From an uncultured beta proteobacterium (lineage in GTDB: Bacteria > Pseudomonadota > Gammaproteobacteria > Burkholderiales > Burkholderiaceae_C), in contig CAJASG010000326.1 in assembly GCA_903944555.1 (NCBI GenBank), positions 1-23,946 on the forward strand: a stretch of 23,946 nucleotides of DNA. The letters run 5' to 3'. The position numbers were made by a program, and so were the translations under genes. The notes under the pieces were generated by a model. That model was not told the DNA's origin. It searched no databases and worked only from the letters and a program-made list of their open reading frames with translations. Within the stretch, counting starts at the first letter, position 1. The number at the start of each line of letters is the position of its first letter. Positions 6,536 to 14,887 of this stretch are shown here, piece after piece.

Positions 6536-7892
6536 AGCTGGCCTTGAGCATGGACTGGAACTCCGTGTCGAACTGCTCGGTGATGACCTCCGGGTCCGGG
6601 ATCAGGCGTGCGTCGGCGATGACGGTTAGCGTGGCCATGCCTTTGTAGCTCATGATGCTGATGGCCATGCCAAGCTGCCGTCCAGGGTGCGGTGCCCAGC
6701 CCAGCATGCTGTCGATCGGGACTCCTGCCAGATAAAGCACGTCTTGCGGACCGACCACATTGGTAATGACCAAGCTGGCCTTGCTGCCGAAGAGTTCGTT
6801 GGCAAAATCTTCTACCGCCTTGGGAACCCGTCCAAGAATGTCAAACAGCGCCAGTGTTGCCGTGGCTTCGGGTGAGCGCTTGAGCGCGTCCATCCGGGTT
6901 TTGGTGGTTGCCAGACGTTGTGCGGCGCGCGCTTGGTTGACTGCCAGCTCCAGAATGACCAAGCCGAACTCGTTGCCGAGTTGACCCAAATGCGAAGCGG
7001 GGCGCAAATCCACGGGCACCATGGCCCGCAGGGTGGTGTGATTGGCTTTCGCACCGCGCAGCAGCAGATAGTGGCGCAGTGCACCGGTCATGGCGGCGAT
7101 CAGCACATCATTGACCTTGGCGCCGTGCTGGGCGCCAATCTTTTTAATGTCCTTGATCGCAACCGGCTTGGTCCATGCGACAAACTTTCTCAGTGCGAAC
7201 TCGCCCTTGAGGGGCGATTGCGGGTCGTCCTTTTTTAGCAATTCCCCTACCAGCATGCCAGCACCGCTGGCCAGCACTGCAGCCTTCTCCAGGGTCCTTA
7301 GTGGGTGGGTTGCTGCGTCAATGACCGTGTCCGCCAACTCCAGTGCGCCAAGGCTGGCGCGCTCCAGCGTGCTCAAGGGTGGAGCCGCGGCTGGGTGGGC
7401 CGCCGGGCTGGGTGGGTGCGTACCTCGGGGTGTTGTATCAAACAGCTTCTGGCTGATGGTCATCATGGCGGTGCCATCGGCCACGCAGTGGTGGCAGCGC
7501 ATGATCAGTGCGCTGCCACCGTCGACATCGTCCACCACGAACACCTGCCACAGCGGCTGGGCGTGGTCCAGCGGTGTGCTGGCGATGTCGCTGACCAAGG
7601 CACGCAGCGCCGCCTGGTCGTGTGGTGCCGCCAGGGCAATATGGTGCATATGCTGGTCGATGTCGAAGTGCGGCATGTCTTCCCAATGGGGTGTGGCCAC
7701 CGGGAACCCGGCCTCGACCACGCGCTGGCGAAACCGCACAAAGCCCGCTAGCCGTTCACGGTACACCTCTCGGACCTTGTCGAAATTTAGAGCCTGCCTG
7801 GTTTGCAGTACCCCGGTCACGATGGCCAAGTTGGCTGGTCCATCCATGTGAAACCACGCCGCATCCACGGGAGTCATCGGGTAGGTGGCCAT
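6510..7892 (-). CDS. Wax ester synthase / acyl-CoA:diacylglycerol acyltransferase (WS/DGAT)
   Basis: A 460-residue member of the bacterial bifunctional WS/DGAT family, which esterifies fatty alcohols or diacylglycerol with acyl-CoA to make storage lipid at the cytoplasmic membrane. The catalytic HHxxxDG motif is HHCVADG (His134, His135, Asp139, Gly140). Other family blocks are PLDHAQPLWQVFVVD, the NDVLIAAMTGALRHYL block in the middle, and the C-terminal SNVxGP-like ITNVVGPQ. I start at ATG 7892 (MATYPMTPVDAAWFHMD) because GGAG lies about 9 bases upstream and family members begin this way. The ORF stays open 63 bases further upstream. It is transcribed divergently from the patatin operon across a 186-bp gap. 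Confidence 0.93.
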   Translation of the reverse strand: MATYPMTPVDAAWFHMDGPANLAIVTGVLQTRQALNFDKVREVYRERLAGFVRFRQRVVEAGFPVATPHWEDMPHFDIDQHMHHIALAAPHDQAALRALVSDIASTPLDHAQPLWQVFVVDDVDGGSALIMRCHHCVADGTAMMTISQKLFDTTPRGTHPPSPAAHPAAAPPLSTLERASLGALELADTVIDAATHPLRTLEKAAVLASGAGMLVGELLKKDDPQSPLKGEFALRKFVAWTKPVAIKDIKKIGAQHGAKVNDVLIAAMTGALRHYLLLRGAKANHTTLRAMVPVDLRPASHLGQLGNEFGLVILELAVNQARAAQRLATTKTRMDALKRSPEATATLALFDILGRVPKAVEDFANELFGSKASLVITNVVGPQDVLYLAGVPIDSMLGWAPHPGRQLGMAISIMSYKGMATLTVIADARLIPDPEVITEQFDTEFQSMLKASFKQPSQSR

Positions 7893-8078
7893 TGCTTTTT
7901 GCTCCAAGTAGTTCGTTGGTGCACGCCATGCTAGAGGGGTCCCAGCGCCGGGCATTGATCATCCGCAATGGCCGACATCGTTGCGGCGCGTGAGAAAAAT
8001 CAAGCGAAACGGGGTGGCGCCTGCCTAGAGTGCAGCGATTGATGGGATGGACTTCAATGCGTTGTAGGAGGCACGGGT

Positions 8079-9104
8079 ATGACAATCAATTTGGGTGGGG
8101 TAGAGAAAAAAATGGGGTTGGCGCTGTCGGGGGGCGGATTTCGGGCGGCTGCGTTCCATTTGGGGGTGATGCGCAAACTGCAGAGCCTGGGGCTCTTTTC
8201 TTGTCTTGACCTGCTGAGTTGTGTGAGCGGGGGCAGCATCGCTGGGGCCTTTGTGGCCTTGAAGTGGGGCTCGCCCACGGTGCTGGATGAGCTGGAGCAC
8301 TACCTTGCCACCCGTTCCATCGCGGTGAGTTCCGTGATCGGTGGCATTCTTGATCCGTTTGAGAGTCGCCTGGATAAGCTGGCCAAAAGCTATGACCGCG
8401 ACCTGTTCAAGGGCGCCCGGCTCAGTGCCTTGCGCGCCGGACCACGGGTCTACATCAACGCGACCAATTTATCGACTGGCAATCTGTTTTTCTTTGTCGC
8501 GGGGGGGGCTGGGCCGGAGGAGATGGGAGAGCACGAGTTGGGGGTGGTGCCGGGGCCGGAGTTCAGCTTGGCGCGGGCAGTTGCTGCCTCGTCCGCATTT
8601 CCACCGGTTTTTCCACCACTGCGACTGGAGTCGCCCGAATATGCCCCCGCTGCCCCGGTGGACTACGTCACGCTGGCCGATGGTGGGGTGTACGACAACA
8701 TGGGGGTGAATCCGGCACTGCGCAAACGCAATGCGCTGGACTACCTGATCGTCAGTGACGGCGGCAAGCCCTTCGCCAATGTTGCCCAGCCGACCGAGTC
8801 CAGTGCCTTGGTCTTGAAGGCGGCGCTGGACATCATGATGGAGCAGATCCGGGGGCTGGAGTTTGACCGGATGGAGCACCGCCACTTGGCGGCAGTGGGC
8901 CCCAAACCCATGTGGTTTTCCATCGACAGCACGGTTGGGCAAGCACAGGACGGTGATGCGCAATATGCCAGTTCCATTGCGACCAACCTCGCTGCGCTCA
9001 ATGCCTCCGAGCGTGCGGTGCTGATCCGCCATGGCGGGGCGCTGGTGGAGTCGCGCATCCGTGGCTACGCGCCTGAACTGCTGCAACGCAGCGGACCTCC
9101 CTGA
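8079..9104 (+). CDS. Patatin-like phospholipase / lipid acyl hydrolase
   Basis: A 341-residue patatin-fold protein with no signal peptide, so presumably cytosolic. The oxyanion-hole block is SGGGFRAAAF (17-26). The nucleophile elbow is CVSGGS with Ser50; the first Gly of GxSxG is Cys48, a variant seen in other bacterial patatins. The catalytic Asp201 lies in DGGVYDNMG. Both members of the Ser-Asp dyad are present, so it should be an active acyl hydrolase on phospholipid or neutral lipid. AGGAGG lies 8 bases before the ATG, an excellent ribosome site. It is the first gene of a three-gene operon, with 12 bp to the next gene. A run of eight G (8501-8508) lies inside the gene. The 186 bp upstream hold the divergent promoter region shared with WS/DGAT; I see no clear sigma-70 boxes. 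Confidence 0.93.
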   Translation: MTINLGGVEKKMGLALSGGGFRAAAFHLGVMRKLQSLGLFSCLDLLSCVSGGSIAGAFVALKWGSPTVLDELEHYLATRSIAVSSVIGGILDPFESRLDKLAKSYDRDLFKGARLSALRAGPRVYINATNLSTGNLFFFVAGGAGPEEMGEHELGVVPGPEFSLARAVAASSAFPPVFPPLRLESPEYAPAAPVDYVTLADGGVYDNMGVNPALRKRNALDYLIVSDGGKPFANVAQPTESSALVLKAALDIMMEQIRGLEFDRMEHRHLAAVGPKPMWFSIDSTVGQAQDGDAQYASSIATNLAALNASERAVLIRHGGALVESRIRGYAPELLQRSGPP

Positions 9105-9116
9105 GCAGGTGCCAAC

Positions 9117-11066
9117 ATGATGGCGATGCCTAGCGCGGAATACCGCGAAGCACCAACCGAGCAGTTGGCCAACCGGCCGCCGTTTCGGCGTTTGCGGGGT
9201 TATGCGTTCGATCCCAGCCTGTCGCTGCGGCTGGAGACTGCTGCCATTAACCACGCGGTGTTTGAAATACCGTGGGAGGGCAAACTCAGCCCGGGACCCC
9301 GGGGCGAGTATGTGGAGGTGTTGGACTACGACCCGGCCAGCGGTTGCTGGTATGAGCCGGTGGATTTGAACGCGGTCAACCTGCTGGCGCAGGATGGCTT
9401 GGCGCCCTCGGAGGGCAATCCGCAGTTTCACCAGCAAATGGTCTATGCGGTGGCGATGAACACCATCACCCACTTTGAGCGAGCTTTGGGGCGGCAGGTT
9501 TTGTGGTCACCCCGCTATGACGCCGACGCACCCTCGGGGGAGCAGGAGACCTTCGTGCGGACACTGCGCATTTATCCGCATGCCCTGCGGGCCGCCAATG
9601 CGTACTACAGCCCGCAAAAAAAAGCGCTTCTCTTTGGCTACTTCCAAGGTCAGACCGGCACGGTGTTTGGCTGCCTGTCGCAAGACATCGTGGCGCACGA
9701 AACCACCCATGCCGTGCTAGACGGCATGCACCGCCGCTATGTGGAAGACAACCACCCCGACACGCTGGCCTGTCACGAAGCGTTTGCAGACTTGGTGGCG
9801 CTGTTTCAGCATTTCACGTTTCCCGAAGTCCTCAAGCACCAGATTGCCCGCACGCGGGGTGATCTGGAAACCCAGTCTTTGCTGGGCGAACTGGCGCAGC
9901 AGTTTGGGGAGGCCACCGGGCGCTATGGTGCCTTGCGCAATGCGATCGGAGAAACCGGTGCCGACGGCAGGTGGAAATTGCTGGAACCCAACCCCGCCCT
10001 GCTGAAGCACGCCACCGAGGCGCATGAGCGCGGCTCGATTTTGGTGGCCGCCATGTTCTCGGCGTTCCTGGCCATCTACAAGGTGCGCACCAAGGGCATC
10101 ATTGCCTTGGCCAGTGCGGGGTCGGGCATCTTGCCGCAGGGGGCTTTGCATCCGAATCTGGTGGAAGCCCTCGCCAATGAGGCCACCCGCACGGCGCAGC
10201 ATTTTTTGGGGATGTCCATCCGGGCGCTGGACTATTGCCCGCCCTTTGACATTACTTACGGGGACTACCTGCGCGCGCTCATCACGGCGGACTATGACAT
10301 GGTGGCCAATGACAAGCACGGCTACCGGGTGGCGCTGATTGAGTCGTTCCGGCGTTGGGGAATCACCCCGCAAGGCTTGAAAACCCTGTCGGAAGAGCAA
10401 CTCCGGTGGCCCTATGCGCGCCTGGAGTATGAACATTCCGACGTGGGTGGTGGGTCGCATTGGAATGCGCTGGCGCTGCTGGCCGTCGAACTCAAAGATC
10501 TGGTCAGCAAGTCGCTCTACCTTCAGGACCGCAAGGAGGTGTTCATGACCTTGCGCCAGGCGCGGGCAGCGGCCCACGACTACCTGAAACGAATTTTTGA
10601 AAACAGTGAAACCCAGCAGCGCGACAACTTCATGACCGTAACGGGGCTGAACATGAACCTGAATGCCGGTCTGACCGGGCTGCGCTACAGGGCGTCCGGT
10701 TTGCCGTCATTTGAAGTGCATTCGGTGCTACCCACCCTGCGCGTGACGCCGGACGGGCAGATCATGAAGCAGTTGATCATCTCTATGACGCAGCGGCTGC
10801 GGGATATGCCGATTGATCCCGAAGATGTGTCCCAAGGCACCTTCAATTTTCGGGGCGGCAGTACCCTCATTTTTGACATGGAGGGCGAGTTGCCCACCTT
10901 GCGCTACGCGATCACACGCCCTATCAACGACAGCGCCAGGCTGGCGGCGATACAGGCCTACAAGCAAGGCCGGCTCATGCAGGGCACGTCGCTGCGGGAA
11001 ACCTACTTCGGCAATGGTTCCTTGCAGACCAAGGAGCCATTTTGCATGCTGCACCGTGAATATTAG
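9117..11066 (+). CDS. Cytosolic HExxH gluzincin (M4/thermolysin-like) metalloprotease
   Basis: A 649-residue protein with a complete gluzincin zinc site: HETTH at 194-198 and the third ligand Glu221 in HEAFAD, 22 residues after the second His, as in thermolysin-type enzymes. His303 in HERGSILVAAMF resembles the catalytic His region of M4 peptidases. There is no signal peptide and no propeptide-like N-terminus, unlike secreted M4 enzymes, so it probably acts inside the cell. The C-terminal third (about 500-640) has no motif I recognise and could be a target-binding domain. It is the middle gene of the patatin-protease-MBL operon with gaps of 12 and 9 bp. ATG codons at 9117, 9120 and 9126 are all possible starts. 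Substrate and role are unknown. Confidence 0.85.
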   Translation: MMAMPSAEYREAPTEQLANRPPFRRLRGYAFDPSLSLRLETAAINHAVFEIPWEGKLSPGPRGEYVEVLDYDPASGCWYEPVDLNAVNLLAQDGLAPSEGNPQFHQQMVYAVAMNTITHFERALGRQVLWSPRYDADAPSGEQETFVRTLRIYPHALRAANAYYSPQKKALLFGYFQGQTGTVFGCLSQDIVAHETTHAVLDGMHRRYVEDNHPDTLACHEAFADLVALFQHFTFPEVLKHQIARTRGDLETQSLLGELAQQFGEATGRYGALRNAIGETGADGRWKLLEPNPALLKHATEAHERGSILVAAMFSAFLAIYKVRTKGIIALASAGSGILPQGALHPNLVEALANEATRTAQHFLGMSIRALDYCPPFDITYGDYLRALITADYDMVANDKHGYRVALIESFRRWGITPQGLKTLSEEQLRWPYARLEYEHSDVGGGSHWNALALLAVELKDLVSKSLYLQDRKEVFMTLRQARAAAHDYLKRIFENSETQQRDNFMTVTGLNMNLNAGLTGLRYRASGLPSFEVHSVLPTLRVTPDGQIMKQLIISMTQRLRDMPIDPEDVSQGTFNFRGGSTLIFDMEGELPTLRYAITRPINDSARLAAIQAYKQGRLMQGTSLRETYFGNGSLQTKEPFCMLHREY

Positions 11067-11075
11067 GGGGCCTAA

Positions 11076-12563
11076 ATGGTGAAACCCAAGGCAACAAAAT
11101 CAGGTCCACCAAGGTTGCGAATTCGCATGTACACCCACGGTTTGGGGGACTGCCTGCTCTTGCGCTTTGCCAAGGCAGATGGAACGCTTTTTAACGTGCT
11201 CATTGATTGCGGTGTGATCAGTGTGGCCAGCGGTGCTGCCGCAACCATGACGCGCGTGGCGAATGACATTGAACAGGCGTGTGGTGGTCGGTTGGATGTG
11301 GTGGTGATGACCCATGAGCACTGGGACCATGCATCCGGTTTTTCCAGCCAGCAGGCGCAGTCCGTCTTCGATGGCATCGATATCGGTGAGGTCTGGTACG
11401 CCTGGACGGAAGACCCCCAAAACGAGTTGGGTCGGCGCTTGCGCAAGGAGCGCGCCGAAAAAGTGGATGCGCTGACCAGGGCTGCAGTGGCATTGGGCCG
11501 GTCGCCGGGCCCTGCCGCCCAAAAGCGTTCCGAGCGCTTGACCGCAATGCTGGGGTTTTTTGGTGTTGAGACGTCGCCGGGTGAACTGGCTGCAGGCCCG
11601 CCCATTCAGCGTACGCGGGCAGCCTTTGAATACCTCATGAAGCGTAGAGGGGTGAATACCCGGTATCTGTACCCCGAGAAGTCCCCCATTGACTTGAAGG
11701 GCGTTGACCACACGCGTGTGTTTGTGTTGGGCCCCCCGCAAGATGAATCCTGGATCAAGAAAAGTACGCCGAGCAAAAAGGGCGGAGGTGTGTACCAACT
11801 TGCATCCGAAATTGAACTTGCAAGTAGCGTAGGGGCAGCGTTCAACCGGATGGCTGACGGTGAGCACCTCGGTCGCTCGGTGGATGACTGCCCCTTTGAT
11901 TCCGGGTTCAAGCAGACGGCGGGCAAACAGCAGGTCAATTCGCGCTTGCTTGCTGAGTTGATGTCCGTCACTTGGCATGCCGAGGGCGAGGCGTGGCGAC
12001 AGATTGAGGATGATTGGACGCAGGTGGCCGAGACGCTCGCGCTCAATCTGGACACCCATACCAACAACACCTGTGTGGTACTGGCCTTTGAGTTTGAAGA
12101 CACGGGGGATGTATTTCTGTTCCCTGGTGATGCGCAGGTAGGCAACTGGATGTCGTGGCAAGACCTCAAGTGGCGGATCAAATCACCAGCAGGGCCCATG
12201 GCGGTGACCGGACCTGACCTGTTGGCAAAAACCGTTTTTTACAAAGTGGGACACCATGGTAGCCACAACGCCACGCTCAAGGAGCAGGGACTGGAGCAAA
12301 TGACCAGTGAAGATCTGGTTGCGTTCATCCCGGTTTACAAAGCACAGGCGGAGAAAAATCGGTGGATGGGTATGCCGTTTAACCCTTTGGTGGACAGCCT
12401 CATGGAAAAAACAGGGGGCAGGGTGCTGCAATCCGATGCGGCACTCCCCACAGCGCAGCAACTGAGCGGTTTGTCCGCCACGGCAAGAAAGGCGTTTCTG
12501 GATTCTGTGCAGCGCGACCCGGGGGGCTTGTACTTTGAATACAGCATTGGCACTACACCGTGA
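11076..12563 (+). CDS. ComEC-like metallo-beta-lactamase fold hydrolase
   Basis: A 495-residue MBL-fold enzyme. The N-terminal strand GLGDCLLLRFAKADG and the metal-binding THEHWDH (His80, His82, Asp84, His85) are clear. The second half has FLFPGDAQ, which would supply the bridging Asp, and KVGHHGSHNAT, which would supply the last His, as in soluble ComEC/Rec2-type MBL proteins. A long insertion of about 250 residues (roughly 95-345) lies between the two halves; it is helical, charged and unrecognised. The protein is soluble, without the ComEC membrane channel. Related domains cut nucleic acids or small phosphoesters, so nuclease is the likeliest activity, but this is inference. It starts 9 bp after the protease stop with a GGGGG ribosome site, so it is probably translationally linked. 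No terminator is visible after it. Confidence 0.87.
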   Translation: MVKPKATKSGPPRLRIRMYTHGLGDCLLLRFAKADGTLFNVLIDCGVISVASGAAATMTRVANDIEQACGGRLDVVVMTHEHWDHASGFSSQQAQSVFDGIDIGEVWYAWTEDPQNELGRRLRKERAEKVDALTRAAVALGRSPGPAAQKRSERLTAMLGFFGVETSPGELAAGPPIQRTRAAFEYLMKRRGVNTRYLYPEKSPIDLKGVDHTRVFVLGPPQDESWIKKSTPSKKGGGVYQLASEIELASSVGAAFNRMADGEHLGRSVDDCPFDSGFKQTAGKQQVNSRLLAELMSVTWHAEGEAWRQIEDDWTQVAETLALNLDTHTNNTCVVLAFEFEDTGDVFLFPGDAQVGNWMSWQDLKWRIKSPAGPMAVTGPDLLAKTVFYKVGHHGSHNATLKEQGLEQMTSEDLVAFIPVYKAQAEKNRWMGMPFNPLVDSLMEKTGGRVLQSDAALPTAQQLSGLSATARKAFLDSVQRDPGGLYFEYSIGTTP

Positions 12564-12633
12564 CGGCGTCCCGGTTGCGCTTTCGGGTAAAGCACCTTAA
12601 CCTTGCCTGCTGTCACTGTTTTGGGTCTCGCTT

Positions 12634-13011
12634 ATGAAAACAACATCCATCAAAGGCCTTCGCCATTTCTCCCGTGTACCGTTTCATGCCGGGGTGCAAT
12701 TGCACTTGTCGGACCGGGTGCTTGATGCGCAATTGATCGACATCGCGCTGAAGGGCGCGCTGGTGCAAACGCAGACATTGCAGGCACTGGTACCTCAGGA
12801 AAAATGCCGGCTGGTGTTGCCCCTGACCGAAGGAGGTGACGCGATCGTGATGGTCGGAAAAATCGTGCATCTGGAAAACCTGCAAATCGGTATTGAATGC
12901 CTGGATATTGATGTGACCAGTTTGACCCGTTTGCGCCGCCTCATTGAGTTGAATACGGGCGATTCAGACCTGATGAATCGGGAACTCTCCTACCTGTTTG
13001 CAAGCCGGTGA
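12634..13011 (+). CDS. PilZ domain protein, predicted c-di-GMP receptor
   Basis: A 125-residue single-domain PilZ protein. The RxxxR motif is RHFSR (residues 10-14) and the second motif (DxSxxG-like) is DIALKGA. Together these make the c-di-GMP clamp in canonical PilZ domains. C-di-GMP binding is therefore expected, though Ala replaces the usual Ser, a common variant. The tail of about 20 residues ends NRELSYLFASR and is polar. Its stop codon overlaps the start of the following ABC ATPase gene (GTGA, 4 bp), so the two are translationally coupled, which suggests a shared job. The ribosome site before ATG 12634 is weak. It lies 70 bp after the MBL gene and may or may not belong to that operon. 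Confidence 0.9.
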   Translation: MKTTSIKGLRHFSRVPFHAGVQLHLSDRVLDAQLIDIALKGALVQTQTLQALVPQEKCRLVLPLTEGGDAIVMVGKIVHLENLQIGIECLDIDVTSLTRLRRLIELNTGDSDLMNRELSYLFASR

Positions 13012-13643
13012 GCGGGCGTATCGCGCCGGTCGTGCTGCACTTGGAGGGACTGTGTTTGCGCTACGCGCAGCGGGTCATTTTCGAGCAGCTTTCGGCCAAA
13101 ATTCACCCAGGCGTCACCTTTGTGCAGGGCGGTGATGGTCGTGGCAAGACCACTTTGCTGCGCGTGCTGGCCGGTGAACAGCGGGGTCAGACTGGTTCGC
13201 TAAAGGTGAATGGAATCAGCCTGGGTGACCAGCCGCAAGCATATCGAGGGCAAGTATTTTGGGCCGACCCAAGCGCGACCGAGTGGGAACAGACGACGGC
13301 CTTGGACTATTTCAAATCACTGGTGCCGCGCTATGCCCAGTGGGACGAACTTCTGTTGGGGGAGTTGGTGGCTGGCTTGTCGCTGGCGCAGCACATCGAG
13401 AAGCCGATGTACATGCTGTCGACAGGGTCCAAGCGAAAAGTCTGGTTGGCGGCCGCGTTCGCGTCGGGTGCCGCAGTGACGCTCTTGGACGAGCCCTTTG
13501 CTGCGCTGGACAAAACGTCCATTGGGTTTGTGCTGGAGTTGCTGCAAGACGCTGCAAACCACACGACTCGGGCCTGGGTTGTGGCCGACTACGAAGCACC
13601 CGCACAGGTACCGCTGGTGGCAGTTATTGCGTTGGGAGACTAG
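13008..13643 (+). CDS. Orphan ABC transporter ATPase subunit (CcmA/ABC-2-like size)
   Basis: A 211-residue single nucleotide-binding domain. Walker A is GGDGRGKTT (41-49, Lys47). The signature is LSTGSKRK (137-144), a variant of LSGGQ in the style of small exporters. Walker B is VTLLDEP (157-163) with Glu162 present, followed by AALDK as D-loop. The Q-loop region is replaced by VFWADPSATEW, with no obvious Gln. The size resembles CcmA, but no permease, CcmB or other ABC partner lies in the window. It begins with GTG overlapping the PilZ stop by 4 bp. Its 3' end overlaps the convergent FimV-like gene by 20 bp. It may serve a permease encoded elsewhere or be a non-transport ABC protein. Confidence 0.85.
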   Translation: MSGRIAPVVLHLEGLCLRYAQRVIFEQLSAKIHPGVTFVQGGDGRGKTTLLRVLAGEQRGQTGSLKVNGISLGDQPQAYRGQVFWADPSATEWEQTTALDYFKSLVPRYAQWDELLLGELVAGLSLAQHIEKPMYMLSTGSKRKVWLAAAFASGAAVTLLDEPFAALDKTSIGFVLELLQDAANHTTRAWVVADYEAPAQVPLVAVIALGD

Positions 13644-14769
13644 CGAACATCGCCTCAAGGTCTTGCTGCGCCTGAATTTTTGCCTGCTGCGCACGCTCTT
13701 TTTCCTGCTGCTCCTGCACATCGATCTGGCTGATCAGGGTCATTGCCTGTGAATGGAGCGGGGCTTCGGTGGAGTCCATGTATTCCATGGCGAATTCGCG
13801 CGCACCGTCCAGGAGTCCCAAGGACAGGAACTCCTGCGCCAGTTCCAGTTTCACCGAGAGGCCCTGATCGCCCTCGTCGTCAGTACTCTTCATTGGGGCT
13901 AGGTTGATCACGTCGTCCAATTCAGGTTGGACGTCGGAAACGTCCTCCATGGGAGGTGTTTGCGCAGCGGGTTCCGGTGTGAGCTTACATTCAACGCCCA
14001 AATCCAGGTCGACATCCAGATCGATATCCAGTTCCTGATCTCCGCTTGCTTCCAGATCGAAATCCAGTGGCAATATGTCAGGAGCATCTTCATTTTGTGG
14101 CAGTGCTTCGGCCTGGTGAGTGTCGCTGGCGCTCCATCTGTCGCGGACTGCACGCTTGTCAGCCAGCGATCTGCGGACGCGTTGCACCTCGTTTGCAGCA
14201 GCTTCAACATCGAATCCGGAGCCGGATTCACGTGGTGCGAACAAACTGGTGGACGGTACAAAGTGCGCGTCCAGATCGACCTCGATCGCATCGGGTGCGG
14301 CGTGGGGCTGCTCCAGCACCGGTGCGACCGGCGTGAAGTCCGATTCCTGTACCTCATGCACAGCAGGGTGGTGGGTATCGTCGGTACTGCGAAAACTATA
14401 AATACTTTCGCCAAAGTCGGCGGGGAGGGGTGCAGACGCTGCCTGCATGCGGCGCCACGCAAAACCAGTCGCCAGGAGGCCCCCCAGACACAAGGCCGCC
14501 GCACCCAACAGCAGGCCTTCCAAACCCAGGACCACCGGGTGGTCGGAAAAGAAACCAGCGCGGGCGCTGCTTTCTTCTTGCACGGTCAGCTGCTTGATGG
14601 ACGCCTGCATGGTGCGCGACTCCTCCAGGAGGGCCTTGATTTTTAACTGCAGTGCGTCCATGGATTGCGCACTGCTTCCCGTGTTCTGTTCCTGAACTGG
14701 GGCAGTGTGTGGCGGCGGTGCGGCGAGAGAAGACGTGGACTGCAAGGAAATACCCGTTGTGCAAAACAA
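13624..14769 (-). CDS. FimV-like membrane protein with acidic linker
   Basis: About 381 residues if begun at TTG 14769, or 345 from the first in-frame ATG at 14661 (MDALQLKIKALLEES); neither start has a good ribosome site. The order is a short coiled coil (about 37-66), one transmembrane helix (about 79-104), then a long acidic cytoplasmic linker. The linker includes the alternating stretch LDIDLDVDLDLGVE (247-260). A C-terminal FimV-type helical motif VKLELAQEFLSLGLLDGARE (306-325) follows, then a Gln-rich coiled tail. FimV proteins of pseudomonads organise type IV pili and cell-pole signalling; here the peptidoglycan-binding LysM part is missing. The gene follows the receiver-TPR gene after 118 bp on the same strand and may be cotranscribed. 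Confidence 0.75.
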   Translation of the reverse strand: MFCTTGISLQSTSSLAAPPPHTAPVQEQNTGSSAQSMDALQLKIKALLEESRTMQASIKQLTVQEESSARAGFFSDHPVVLGLEGLLLGAAALCLGGLLATGFAWRRMQAASAPLPADFGESIYSFRSTDDTHHPAVHEVQESDFTPVAPVLEQPHAAPDAIEVDLDAHFVPSTSLFAPRESGSGFDVEAAANEVQRVRRSLADKRAVRDRWSASDTHQAEALPQNEDAPDILPLDFDLEASGDQELDIDLDVDLDLGVECKLTPEPAAQTPPMEDVSDVQPELDDVINLAPMKSTDDEGDQGLSVKLELAQEFLSLGLLDGAREFAMEYMDSTEAPLHSQAMTLISQIDVQEQQEKERAQQAKIQAQQDLEAMFASLPTQ

Positions 14770-14887
14770 GGACTGAGGTCAAGTCTTGCGCCAGCCCGTC
14801 TACGGCCCGCCCATTCCTGCCTAAATCGCTCGTCGCACATTATTTATGAAAGCGCCCAATTTTGGGGCTAAAAATGCGGCGTTACGC

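Noticed and set aside
8469..9473. 334-residue minus-strand open frame across the patatin-protease junction
   Set aside because: Spans two real genes on the other strand and has no protein family signal.
11100..12161. 353-residue minus-strand open frame opposite the MBL gene
   Set aside because: Shadow of a gene with a full MBL motif set; no recognisable domain and no ribosome site.
8079..12563. CBASS-type interpretation of the patatin operon
   Set aside because: No cGAS/DncV-like nucleotidyltransferase, ubiquitin-transfer or other CBASS gene is present; only the general effector idea is kept.
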